From positions 62,001 to 126,000 of the forward strand of contig JAACJM010000010.1 in NCBI GenBank assembly GCA_013368315.1: a stretch of DNA of 64,000 nucleotides. Reading direction: 5' to 3'. The translations under genes and the position numbers were made by a program. This DNA comes from Tetrapyrgos nigripes. Its lineage: Eukaryota; Basidiomycota; Agaricomycetes; Agaricales; Campanellaceae. Shown one piece after another: positions 13,546-24,015 of the stretch. How positions within the stretch are numbered: position 1 is the stretch's first letter; every line of letters begins with the position of its first letter. The notes beneath the pieces were generated by a model that worked only from the letters and a program-made list of their open reading frames with translations, made no database searches and was not told where the DNA came from.

Positions 13546-14205
13546 ACAAACAAAATGATTTGGTGTGTACACATATGTCTGAGACCCAATACAACGAGGT
13601 TGACATGTATGAGTATCGAATGACCTAAACAAGCCCCCAAGATATCATCGAGCTACTAAGTCCGGGAGGAGTCAACTCTTACATGATCTCACAAGTGACA
13701 CCTACATGTACAGACGCGGCACACGAAGCATATGACCTACTGCATTTGTGGGTGCGTTACTCAGTTACTGTAGGCTCACCATGAGCTGAAACGATTACAC
13801 TTAAGGACAGGGCCTCAGATAGTCCTTCGTGCAGAGTATGTACTTACTGAGCCTAATTTCCGCCACAGACCGATACTATCCCCCGGCCCCTTTACCTGGC
13901 CGGTATTTGCACCAATCTGGTTTGCCTCACGCCACTGATAATCCCCGCAGGAGACCAATTGAACTATGCGCGACTTGCTGTTCCTCAGGAAATCAAGGTG
14001 GTTTTTGCTTAACATAGGCTATTGCAGTTGTTCAATTGCTTCATACCAACGGGCAGCTGAACCTTGGCTGAACCCGCTTTCTGCACCTAATTTGGAGAGT
14101 GAATTCAGTACGTTTGCGGCGGAGAATCGTAGATATGCAAGGAGAACATATACCAAATTGAGGCCGACCTTGAAGGTATAATCAAGTAATGTGCTGACAA
14201 AGTGG

Positions 14206-14232
14206 CCAATTGCAAACGCGTCTAGACACGTG
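14206..14232. promoter_or_regulatory. CCAAT, ACGCGT and CACGTG cluster upstream of SUB1
   Basis: CCAAT at 14,206-14,210, ACGCGT at 14,216-14,221 and CACGTG at 14,227-14,232 lie within 27 bp, about 96-122 bp upstream of the SUB1 start. They match the core sites of the CCAAT-binding complex, MBF-like and bHLH factors. The clustering and distance fit a promoter; actual binding is inference. Confidence 0.45.
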
Positions 14233-14327
14233 TGGTGTTGAGTCTTCTGTATCCTCCAGTCTACTCTCCTCGGTCCTCGAATCCCAAACAATCTTGACCC
14301 AAACATCCGACAACTCCAGTCTGTATC

Positions 14328-14926
14328 ATGGTGAAAAGAAAGTCAGATGTCGCTGAGAATTCCCCGAGTGCCAAAAAGGGGACGAAAACCGCAAAGAAAC
14401 CCAAAATCGTGCGTTGTGATGTTATACTTATCAGACATTGCTGTTGAATTCAGGATGCTTTGCAGGTCGACGAGTCAGAGGAAGAAGCAGAAAGCTCGGG
14501 GAGTGAAGAAGTAGAACAACCAAAACCCAAAAGTTCAAGCAAGGGGAAGGTTGTAGGCTGTTTTCTACGCGTCGAATTACTTCAAACTGACAGAGAATAC
14601 GCTGTATCCCAGAAAAACGCGTCGAAATCGACGAATAATGACCCCAAGATCCTTATGTCTTCTGAAGGAGAGAAATATGTGGATTTGGGAAAAAAGAAAC
14701 GGACTACGGTTCGCTCTTTCAAGGGCAAGACGTTCATTGATATAAGAGAGTTCTATGGGGATGATGGCAATGAGAAACCAGGTATGCACTTGTCTCTTTC
14801 CCCGCTTTGCCCATGTTGAATCTTCTGTCCACAGGCAAGAAGGGTATTTCTCTGTCTCCAGAACAATGGGAGGCGCTAAAAGACAGCATGTCCACTATTG
14901 ACGACCTCGTCTCGCAACAAGGGTGA
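14328..14926 (+). CDS. SUB1: Transcriptional coactivator SUB1/PC4 (p15)
   Basis: Four exons (first ends at 14,408, second starts at 14,466) encode a protein of about 130 residues. It has a Lys-rich start (MVKRKSDVAENSPSAKKG), an acidic Ser/Glu segment (DESEEEAESSGSEEVEQPK), and then the PC4 single-strand-DNA-binding domain: KYVDLGKKKRTTVRSFKGK, TFIDIREFYGDDG, and GISLSPEQWEALKDSM near the C-terminus. The domain order and size match yeast Sub1 and human PC4, which bind melted promoter DNA and assist RNA polymerase II and III initiation. The 5' basic and acidic region is variable in the family, so exon 1 is less certain than the core. The next gene starts only 36 bp after the stop on the same strand. 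Confidence 0.92.
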
Positions 14927-14962
14927 ATCTGAAGGACTGTTTCTGAATCTTGCCTATAGTAC

Positions 14963-16849
14963 TTGATATTGCGCGGTACCGACGCACGGACTGTATTATG
15001 TAGTTGTAACAATTTCCAATGTTTGTCCATGTCTCGAGTGCTCTTTGATGGCTGGCAAGTTATCATAGGCATAGAAACTCATGCACAGATCAAATCTCGT
15101 CAGAAATTGTTCTCCAAAGCGTCCACCGCTCTTTTGAATCATCCCCCAAACACCCGTTACAATCCCTTTGACGCCTCTTTTCCCGGAACACTACCCCAAC
15201 TCAACAAAAAATGCGTCCATCTCGCCTTGAGAGCGGCTCTGGCGCTCGACTGCTCCGTACAATCACGTTCCTCGTTCGACAGAAAGCACTACTTCTACTC
15301 TGACCAACCCGTTGGCTATCAAATTACCCAGCACTACTCCCCGTTTGCACTCAACGGACGCATCATTCTCCCGAAATCTGAACGTTCCGTCCGCATCAAA
15401 CAGATACAGCTAGAACAGGCTCGTGATTTTTCTGGTCTGACCCGACCATGACTGCTGACGCAGAATGCTGCAGGATACCGCAAAGTCGACGTTCAACCCC
15501 AGGACGAAAACGTCGTATATTGACCTTAATCGAGCAGGAACGGGTCTTCTCGAAATAGTGACAGAACCAGACTTACGCTCTCCCGATGAAGCTGCAGAAT
15601 ATGTCCGTGCCGTGCAGAGTTTGCTGCGAGCTGTTGGTGTTAGTGACGGGAATATGGAAACGGTGTGGAAAGCATAGGTTCTGACATTTTCCGCTATACT
15701 CATTTGAATGTAGGGGTCTCTGCGCTGTGACGTTAATGTCTCTATCAATCGTCCTGGAGAATCGCCCGGCACTCGTTGTGAAATCAAAAACCTCAATAGC
15801 GTCAAGTACATGGTAGCTGCCATTAGTGAGTATCGCTACATACAGTTCTCTGACTGTTTACTGAGTTTATACGTTACAGAACATGAAATTGAACGCCAAA
15901 AGGCCATTCTGGAATCTACTGAGGGCCCTCAACAAGTCCAACAAGAAACCCGTGGATTTGACCAAGACCGTTGGGAAACATTCAAGCTTCGCTCCAAGGA
16001 GGATGCACCCGACTACCGTTACATGCCTGATCCAAACCTTGGTGTTCTAGTGATTGACGAGGTGAGTATAACGCCATATGCACTGATACCACCTAATGAT
16101 CCTCTCTAGGCTCATGTTGAAGAAGCAAAATCTAGTCTGCCGGCCCTTCCAAGCGAAACCCGAGCTCGTCTGCTCAAACAGTATGAAGGATTGACCAGCA
16201 ACCATGTTGAAGTTCTTATGAACCTCGACGCCGATCGTGAAATCAATTACGATGGAGATGTAAATGGAGACGATCCTTCTGTTATGGGTGCCGTGGCCTA
16301 TTTCGAGGAATTGTGCAAACCTCAACGAAATTCCCGTGTGGTAGCAAACTGGTGTGTTTTCTGAGGTGCTCTGTTCGACTTGTCCTAATGCCCTGCAGGA
16401 TAACACAGAATTTGTTGGGTCAGTTGTCCGCGCTAGAGCTTACCTTCCCTTCGCAACATATGCCTCCAACCCGTTTCGGTGAACTCATTGACCTCGTGGA
16501 TTCCGGACAAGTTACGAGGCCAACAGGGAAGCTTTTGCTGAAGCATATGCTCACTACTGAAATTCCAAGCACTAAATCTGTCAAAGAAATCGCTGAGCAG
16601 CTTGATATGCTGCTAACGCCATCTACTACAACTATTCCCGCTGCCTCAGATGTTTCTCCCGAGGACGATGCTCTCCATCGTGCTTGCTTGCGTGCTATTG
16701 ATGTACTTCCATCTGAAATTGCTGCGATAAAGGCAGGAAATTCCAACGTTATGAACAAAGTGATTGGTTGGGTCATGAGAGAGACAAAAGGCAAAGCTGA
16801 CGTGAAGAGGATTCGAGACATTATAAATGATACCATCCATAGGAAATAG
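14963..16849 (+). CDS. PET112: Mitochondrial glutamyl-tRNA(Gln) amidotransferase subunit B (GatB/Pet112)
   Basis: This is the GatB subunit of the heterotrimeric enzyme that converts Glu-tRNA(Gln) to Gln-tRNA(Gln) for organelle translation. Seen in order: [34 protein letters not shown]; the ammonia-channel and kinase core [65 protein letters not shown]; and the C-terminal helical GatB/YqeY tRNA-binding domain ending [16 protein letters not shown]. The leader before WQVIIGIE is about 30 residues, Arg/Ser-bearing, and fits a short mitochondrial targeting peptide. The start could also be the Met at 15,028. Exons 1 and 2 join in frame (LEQ to DTAKS) only across an intron that begins GC rather than GT (15,419-15,473). 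Confidence 0.93.
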
Positions 16850-16902
16850 TCCTGGTATTAGTATCTAATATACTGTATAATGTAGACTAAATCTCCAATC
16901 TA

Positions 16903-19548
16903 CTAAGCGTCGACAATCAGACCCGCTGCAGCATGATGAGCTGCTCTGAAACCTTTTCGAAGGCCATACAACCATGCCTTGAACTTGACCGCGTATGCCT
17001 GCATGTCCATAGCGGTCTCTACAAAAGTCAAGGTGTAGTAATCCCTCTGGAACGCCCACCAACTTCCCACAAATTGGTACATGAACGACAATAGCCCCGC
17101 ATTGGCATTTAGGATACGTGTTTTTTCGTCTTTCCAGACAGCGATCATACAGTACTTTGCAGTAACCAAAAAGACGCGGATCTGGAACATCCACAAATTT
17201 CAGTATGACACGAGTGGAGAGGGTATGTGATGAAAACATACATTTGAGTGTGTGGCCATTAAATCGTGATCAAGACCTCTGTTGTTGAAATGAACACTCA
17301 TCCTCAATACAGCACAAGCTGGTTGTGCTTACCTTAAGAGATCGTTGACCTTGAAGATCTACAGAAAATCTTGGTCAGAGCGGAGACTAGGGCAATAAGA
17401 GGGCTGAAAAATACCATTAACATTATGCGAGGAACTCTGCGCAATAAAGTAAAAACGTCTATAATGAGCCCTTCCTGAGTTGCAACTGTATTTCGTATGT
17501 GGTCTCGTTCTTCTTCACTTTGAGTCTGTGGGATATTGAACATTGCATCAACTGACTGATCCCAAGAACCTTGGGTCCTCCCTGTCAACGCGGCTTCAAA
17601 TATAGGGTACTACGGAATGGTCAGATGGACCGTAAGAAGAAAGAACACTGTGACAGTAGGATGACTCACCAACTCTTCAGGAATATTGGCGACTACTTCT
17701 GCAAGATGTCTCCGCTCAGACAAAGTAGTTGATGACGCTGGTTTCATCAACGATAACCAGAATTTACTATAGTTGATTCGAGTCTGGGGCTCCAGGGAGA
17801 AATATTGACCATGGTCCAAAAGTACTGTAAGAGGACAATGAGTCAATAGGAAGGGGATATGGGCCCAGACTTACCTATTTCGAAATTGAGCGGTGATTTT
17901 GATGATGAAGGTGAAGGTCGGATTAGAAGGTTCCCTGATGGATGAAATTACTACATGTTCATCATGCTGATAGCTTAAGGCAAACCTGGATGGGGGTCGG
18001 CATGGAAGAACCCGTTCAGATGGATCATCTTTGAGGATGAATAAATCAAAGTCATCTTCATCAATTGAGTACCAATCTCTTACCTGTCCAAAGATTTTCG
18101 CCAGCTCCAGAGAAATTCTGTTCCTGTCGATGTTATGCGCAGCAAGATACTCCAGGTTGTCAGGGCGAGAGCCCTCTATGAACTCCATAATGAGAACTCG
18201 TTTATGGGCAGTGATGATCTTTGGAATGTATAAAGTTGTCTTCAGGTCCGCGAATTGATTTGCTACTCGTATAGCATTGGAAGCTTCATGTATAAAGTCC
18301 ATCTCTTTCTATCGGGGTTGCAGGGTCAGTTCACGAAGAGTTGCAACTTCCAACCACTCACAGGAAGGTTTATTCTCATCTCATCTCCCAGCCAAGTGAA
18401 TTCAAATTCTGGAAAGACCCATTTTATGGCATGTAAAGATCTCCCAACCATTTTCATATCGACGTCGGCAAATTCTGCAAGGTGTGGATGTTGTAGCTGA
18501 ACGATATTGTTCAGATTTATGGAGCCTGAGAAGAGATTAGCCTCACACCTTCACAGCAACCTTTTCACCGTCTTTGAGGACAGCAACATGGACCTGTCGG
18601 TGATGAATGAGACGATGTGGCTCCTTTACACAAAACGGACGCACCTGAGCCAAACTAGCGACACCAATGGGCTGGCTATTGAATGAGGCAAACGTGTCTT
18701 CAATGGGATTTCCGAGATCTGAAATAAACATGGCCTGCAAGTCTTCATATGATGTCGGATCGCATCTAAAAAAAGAGATGAGTGCATGTGGGAGGTGGGA
18801 CGACATCGGACGTACTGGTCTTGTAGTGGTCGCATTGTTGAGCTCCATTCACGAGGAAGAATTATCATGGAAGCCTGTATAGTCTTGTTTGAGTGCATTC
18901 GTCCATTGGCAGAATATTAGAATGAATGACCATATGTTGACCTGTAGAACCGTCAGTTTCAGAGAACTTCTGATTTCTGTAAAAGATTCACTCCTAACCT
19001 AGCTTAATAAAAATCCCTGCAGAGCCAACAAGTTGAGTTCATTCAGTGTGTACTAGACACATTTCAACCCTCGTACCTCCATTCAGCAGTAAAGCATGCC
19101 GCACTCTCAACGCACTCCTCGTATGACACTCTGAAAGTGCTTGCGTATATTCGTCTTCATTGGGATACTTTCTAGAAAGTGTAAATTTGTAGTCCAATAT
19201 GCCCAATATCGCAGCTCTCGCAACTCTTGAAGAACGAATCTGCTCACACGAGATGTTAGTCGGAACAATAGGACGACAGATATGTAGACATACTACTGCA
19301 AAGACAGAGTGCCGAACATCATCTGAAAGATGGAAAGAAGCAAAGCCGCCTATTCCGATGAGTAGCAATGAGGCGGGGTATATCCAAGGTCGTGTTGCTC
19401 GTCTCCGGGGTAGAGGTGGTGCTTCCCCTGCGGTGGTAGAGAGGAATCTGGAGCCCAGTCGTGAAGGGCATCGCCGATATGGAATACTACAAGGAAGATT
19501 TCGGATGCTGGACGAGCTCGAGCGGCATAATGAAAGAAGCCTCAGCAT
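16903..19548 (-). CDS. MCP2: ABC1/UbiB atypical kinase-like protein, MCP2/ADCK1 type (mitochondrial)
   Basis: At least ten exons. The N-terminus is rich in Arg and Ser (MLRLLSLCRSSSSSIRNLPC), then comes one membrane segment (WIYPASLLLIGIGGFASFHL), fitting a mitochondrial targeting signal plus inner-membrane anchor. The UbiB signatures follow: IFIKLGQHM (KxGQ motif, with an intron splitting the Gly codon), ILPREWSSTMRPLQDQCDP, the Ala-rich-loop counterpart GVASLAQVHVAVLKDGEKVAVK, EMDFIHEASN, LIMEFIEG, the catalytic-loop region NGFFHADPHPGN, and the metal-site IVLLDHGQY. Length and anchor match yeast Mcp2 (Cqd2) and human ADCK1 rather than Coq8. Yeast work links Mcp2 to lipid and coenzyme Q distribution; whether this one phosphorylates anything is not shown by sequence. 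The C-terminus ends in amphipathic helices. Confidence 0.88.
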
Positions 19549-19802
19549 GAGTGCATTCCAAGGTCAAATTTTTGAAATGAGGTCATCGTTTCATAATTTG
19601 TAGACTTGTATTGTAACATGTTCAAATTATAGCTTGGAAAGAAAATACTGTTCTACACTACTGTACTACTACCTATGAGTTCCTTAGAAGGTCAAAAGCG
19701 AAGCATAAGTTATTTGAAAGATCCAAAATGAAAGTCTACGGTTTTTACGGCTAAGGGAAAAAAAATAAAAGAACGAAAAGAACGAGAAAAACAAGTCTGT
19801 CC

Positions 19803-22800
19803 TCAATTTGTCCCACTGAACGCTCGCTTGACCGCCATCGGTGACTTGACTGCACGAATAACAAACTGCAGGCCCGAATGGAATGCCCACAGCAGAGAGA
19901 TTAATAAAATCGGGAGCCAGAACAGAAGAAGCATACGATCATCTGTTAAAAAACTCATCATCAGCATCCATCCATCAAACAAGTCAAACAATCTGTTACA
20001 TACGTTTCTTCTGCTGTGCTTTGGGCTGATAGGCATACGCATCAACCTCCTGCTCTGTGACCGGCATTGGACCATAATCATATACTCTCCGGCCTGCAGC
20101 AGTTGGCCGCGTTTGTTCGTTCTCTGGAGATGGACGTTGAGCATTCGATCCTTCTGCACGAGGTTCTGCCTCTTTCGAGTCAACAGCCACTGCTGCTCTG
20201 GGGGTATATTTGGGTGGTGCAACCATCTCCGTCGCCTGAGCTACCCATTTCTCCCACAGATTTCTCCACTCCTGTGCAACATGATCACCTTTGCCCTCGT
20301 CATCAGAGTTTCTTTCTTTTCCTTGACCGAACCAGCCGGGGAGGATGGGTATGGCGACAGGGAACACCATGGGAAGTTGAGGTAGGGCATCCCACGGAAC
20401 CGCAGGCATACCAGGCAAAACATGCATGTAAGGAGCTCCAGGAAGCTGAGCGACCGTCCGTTGAAGAAGGTCAATAAGCCAAAGTGCTTGCTTCTCATCA
20501 ACCTTTTCATCAACTTTGTCGCCCTTGGAACCCTTTTCCGACGATTTCAACTTGATACCTTGCGGTGACTTTTTTCTAGTCGACTCGCCTGCTCGCTTCA
20601 CCGACCTTTTCGATTTCCTTGCACGTCTGCTTACAACTTCATCGGCTTCTTCTTCGCCATCACCCCACTCTGCCTCTTCCTCATCCGAATTTGACCTCAC
20701 TGGAGAAAAAATGTCATCCTCCAAGATCTCGTCAAAGATCTCGGAGAAATTCGAGTCCTTCTTTGCCACTTCTTCAGCCGTTTGTCCATTCGCATCCACA
20801 ATCTCTCGGTCAGCCCCTGCTTGTAGCAACACTTTCAGAGCCTCTTTTCCTCCCATCATTGCTGCGAAATGTAATGCCGTACATCCATTCCTATCCCTGA
20901 CATCAACATCAATCCTCCTCTTGACCAAGAATCTGAGGAGACTGATGTATCCCAACATGGCAGCCAGATGGAGTAAAGTCTGCCCGCTCTTGGTCTGATA
21001 GGATAGCGCCGAAGCAATCGGGACGATTTGCGCAGAGGGATCATCGAGTGACGAAGCTGTGTCAATCAATGATAAAAAGTTGACAATGAGGGATTCAAAG
21101 TCTTCACTTTGTCCTGCACGACGCAACAACAAGGGCCGAAGGTCCCTGGTCGTTGTTGACGACGACAGTTGCATCATTCCACTACTTTGCCCTTGCCCTT
21201 GATCTGTACCACCGGCCGCATCTCCAGCCCCAACGATCCTCATCGCTACATTCTTTGCATCTTCAATCTTCCCCGTCATCTTGAGTCCTACTACTTGAAG
21301 TGCCAATTCCATCAACGCCCTGTCACTTTCATCAGAATACGTGAACAACGAATTTCCGTTCATAGATTCTTCCGCTTTGGGTGGAAATCCTTGGAACCAG
21401 ACTGCAACGACACCGGACGTTACTCGAGGAGGAAGAATACAGACAAGTGTATTGTCACTCCATCTTTGTGTCAATGTCGCTGCAACATCGCCGAATATGC
21501 ATGTAAGGTTGAAGGAGGGATGGAAATTGGCACCGAGGATTGTCACTTCAATTCCGCCATGTGTAGGTCCGCAATTAGGGATCAACCGGTGTATTGTGGG
21601 AAGCTGTGGCGTTTGAGAGGATGACGGGGATTCGAAAATGAATGGAATTGCGGGAGGACCGGACGAGAATAAGTCAAAGTCAGACTCTTCAAGTAGTATC
21701 GGGGCACTGGCATTTCGGTCAAGGGGAGTAGAAATGCCGTCTGGTGATGATTCTGACTCTTGGGAGAGGTAGTTCAGGGGTGGTGGAGATTCTGTGGAAT
21801 CTGGGGCGAGCGCGGGTATAGGAGCAGCAGGGGAAAGCGGTAGGGCCAAAAGTGAATTGGCGGGAGAGGACGTGCTGGATACACTCGTTTCACGAGAACC
21901 AGGGGTACGATTGGGTTTAGCAGACGCATCATAAGGTTTGGCACGTTTTTTCCCCGCGGAGGTAGGATCCTTTTTGCGCTTAGACGGTGCCCGCACATCT
22001 ACGGGCGAGAAGTCTGGCAGCTGTGTAACGCGAGACCAATTGTAGTCGTGAGCAGGTGTGAGATCTTGCTTTGAACTGGAAGTGGTTTTGTGGTCATCCG
22101 TTATCATGATAGGCGTTGAGCTGCCTACACCAACGAGCCGACCTTCATGGTCCAACATGGCAAGATTGACATTGAAGCCGACTTTTTCGCGGTGGTGCCT
22201 GCAGTAGCACGTTATTCGTAGTGGAAGGACAGCCGAGCCTGTGGAAAAATCGATGATTTCTGAGCAGTTGAACTGGATGATACTGGTCGTGTCTTCATGT
22301 TGAGGCTTCTTGGGAGGAGCATTGGGGTCGTCGGGATTGTCCGAGTCGGAAGGGGCGGGACGTATACGCGCAGCTATCTTCTTGGCGACACGCTTGGCCT
22401 GGAACAAAAGATTAGCAAGGAAGTGAGTTGTAGTGAGCGAAGATGACTTGCTTCTCTGGCCTGGCAGCTAGAGCAACTGAGAACACGATTATGAGGAGGT
22501 GTCGCACAAGAAACGCTGACTGAAAGATGGAGGGCGTCTTGGGGATCGGGTTCTGGTAGAGTACTGTCAGTAGTGTTTCAAAGAGGGAAAGAAGACTTAC
22601 CTATTCTTGCTTGCTTTCGAGAACGTCTCTTGGTTGAGGTGCCTGGAGGGAGCTTCAACCACTTCCAGGAGCCAACACGAGTATACGAGTAGGGGTCTGA
22701 AGAGGAACTTGGGTCTGCGAGGTCGACAGTGAGACGGATCTGCGTTTCAACGCGAGATTTTGTTCCGTTCTCTGGGATACCGGGAAACATGATGGGGAGA

Positions 22801-23064
22801 CTGAGCGGCAATGAGTATGCAATGGCAGTGAGAGAGAGAGAGAGAAAAAACATACTTGAAACATGATTCTTTGGGCGGATAAACGACTTTGGTAGTTCTT
22901 AAGGAGGGTTCGAGTTTGCGGGGAAGAGCTGCTGGGGGCGGGACTGGTTTGATGGAAGATGAAAGAGTGATGTTTGTAGAGAGAGTTGGCTTTGAGTCGT
23001 CTTCGTAGGCATGCTCCTCGATGAGGTCGTCGAGGACCAGCATTTGGTCGGAGTGCGAGTCCAT
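19803..23064 (-). CDS. SPT23/MGA2-type ER-anchored transcription factor (IPT/TIG, ankyrin repeats, C-terminal membrane anchor)
   Basis: Five exons. Exon 1 starts MDSHSDQMLVLDDLIEEHAY. The next exons carry the conserved DNA-binding-like region (SRVETQIRLTVDLADP, SYTRVGSWKWLKLP, PHNRVLSCSSCQAREAKRVA, SEIIDFSTGSAVLPLRITCY). After a Pro/Ser-rich linker there is an IPT/TIG domain (IHRLIPNCGPTHGGIEVTIL), two ankyrin repeats (GQTLLHLAAMLGYISLLRFL; NGCTALHFAAMMGGKEALKVL), an acidic and Lys-rich linker, a PPKY motif (20,206-20,217), and a single C-terminal membrane segment (MLLLFWLPILLISLLWAF) from the last exon. This matches yeast Spt23/Mga2, which sense membrane lipid packing, are released by proteasome processing after Rsp5 ubiquitination, and induce the OLE1 desaturase. 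The start lies 29 bp from the foldback repeat that occupies its promoter. Confidence 0.9.
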
Positions 23065-23092
23065 GATGGATTACATAACATATGGCTGGTGT

Positions 23093-23257
23093 TACAGTAG
23101 CTGCGAAAATTGATGCCGCTACCAAATTTGGAAAGTGGCTGTGTTGACGCGTCATCCCTCCTTCTCCTCATCGTACCCAGCCTCTACAGCACAATAGAAC
23201 CTCGTAATACACCTAAGAAAGTTGTAGGTAGCTAGTAGTTACTATTCTCTACTGTAA
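23093..23257 (+). repeat. Left arm of inverted repeat
   Basis: Left copy of the inverted pair described for the 23.1-23.85 kb element. It begins TACAGTAGCTGCG and contains ACGCGT at 23,147-23,152, then CACCTAAGAAAGTTGTAG near 23,210. It starts 29 bp upstream of the SPT23/MGA2-like start codon, so it probably overlaps that gene's transcription start. Confidence 0.75.
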
Positions 23258-23689
23258 TCTTAAAAAAGATCTGTGAGAAACTACCGGGTGCTGCCTAGGT
23301 TAGGAAAAAGGAATAATAGGGCTGTTCTCAGCACTCCTCCCTAATGAGCTTCCAAATAGGGAGTAAAAAGCTGTATATAGACTGGAAGAGTCATTCCCTT
23401 CCACCCGAATAGAAAACCGGAGCTGTACAATGACTGAGGAAGGCCGGGTATCCACTTCTGGGCTGTATGATTCCTCAGAGAGTGTGTATCAAGTTCCGAG
23501 ATAGCCAATGAGTCTGGGAACTCTAGAAAGGTGCCTTGAGGATCTATCAGTCAATTCCTAGTAACTAAGCACCAGGTTTGAGAGCGAGAGCCATCAACAA
23601 GGTTGCTGATGAACAGGAAGAGCATTTTACTGTGTCTGCCCATTGCAGCGCTATTGTATCTGTTTTTATGTATCCTTTTTGTTATTATA
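23258..23689. other. Unique centre of the foldback element
   Basis: No ORF of useful length on either strand. A TATATAGACTGG box-like sequence lies near 23,375 and the segment is moderately AT-rich. It might derive from a solo LTR or be filler of a MITE; neither can be settled here. Confidence 0.35.
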
Positions 23690-23849
23690 GTAGGTAATAG
23701 CAGTTACTAGCTGCCTACAACTTTCTTAGGTGTATTATGAGGCTCTACTGTACTATAGAGGCTGGGTACGATGAGGAGAAGGAGGGATGACGCGTCCACA
23801 CAGCCACTTTCCAAATTTGGTAGCGGCATCAATTTTCGCAGCTACTGTA
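23690..23849 (-). repeat. Right arm of inverted repeat
   Basis: Right copy, reverse complement of the left arm with about ten to fifteen scattered differences, concentrated in its inner third. ACGCGT is conserved at 23,790-23,795. It ends about 165 bp upstream of the MMC1-like start. Confidence 0.75.
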
Positions 23850-24015
23850 CTTTGCCAATACGTTGCTCGATTTATTTTGTGGAGAGGGTCTTGCTCTAGG
23901 CAGACAGCTCGACGTGGCTTGATTTGGCTTTGAAAGATCCAGAGTAAAGAAGAGAGACAAAGTGCAAAGAAAGCAAAGACCATACAATACGCTATGACAT
24001 AGATGTGAGAACGTT

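Larger units (their letters stand above)
12444..14327. other. Gene-poor 1.9-kb spacer with short and broken coding-like stretches
   Basis: Between the start codons of TOM1 (minus) and SUB1 (plus) there is no clear gene. About 12,870-13,130 (plus) contains an 80-90-codon open stretch (IQLEDDEFESIQDTLVISDL) preceded by a plausible acceptor, but I recognise no family. About 13,160-13,400 has two overlapping open frames that look like a single frame broken near 13,238. About 13,800-14,030 has patches split between two frames (GPFTWPVFAPIWF in one, IIPAGDQLNYA in another) that loosely resemble the C-terminal helices of fungal amino-acid permeases. Together this suggests decayed coding sequence. 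The last 120 bp look like the SUB1 promoter. Confidence 0.4.
23093..23849. mobile_element. Foldback/MITE-like element with arms of about 160 bp
   Basis: Two inverted arms, about 23,093-23,257 and 23,690-23,849, are roughly 90% identical and flank a unique centre of about 430 bp. The outer ~97 bp of each arm differ at only about one position. The inner ~65 bp are more diverged, mostly by transitions. Both arms start TACAGTAG at their outer ends, and an internal TACAGTAGAGCCTC-like boundary (left about 23,190, right about 23,752) resembles pogo/Tc1-type terminal repeats with a TA target. No transposase ORF is visible. It could be a non-autonomous DNA transposon, a nested insertion, or a promoter segment duplicated in inverted orientation around a smaller element. 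Confidence 0.6.

Noticed and set aside
14019..14306. 95-codon minus-strand ORF upstream of SUB1
   Set aside because: Its 5' part covers the SUB1 promoter motifs and nothing in the protein is recognisable; probably chance.
19730..19800. A-rich stretch 3' of the SPT23/MGA2-like gene
   Set aside because: Simple A/G-rich low complexity in a 3' flank; no sign of a retroposed poly(A) tail with target duplication.
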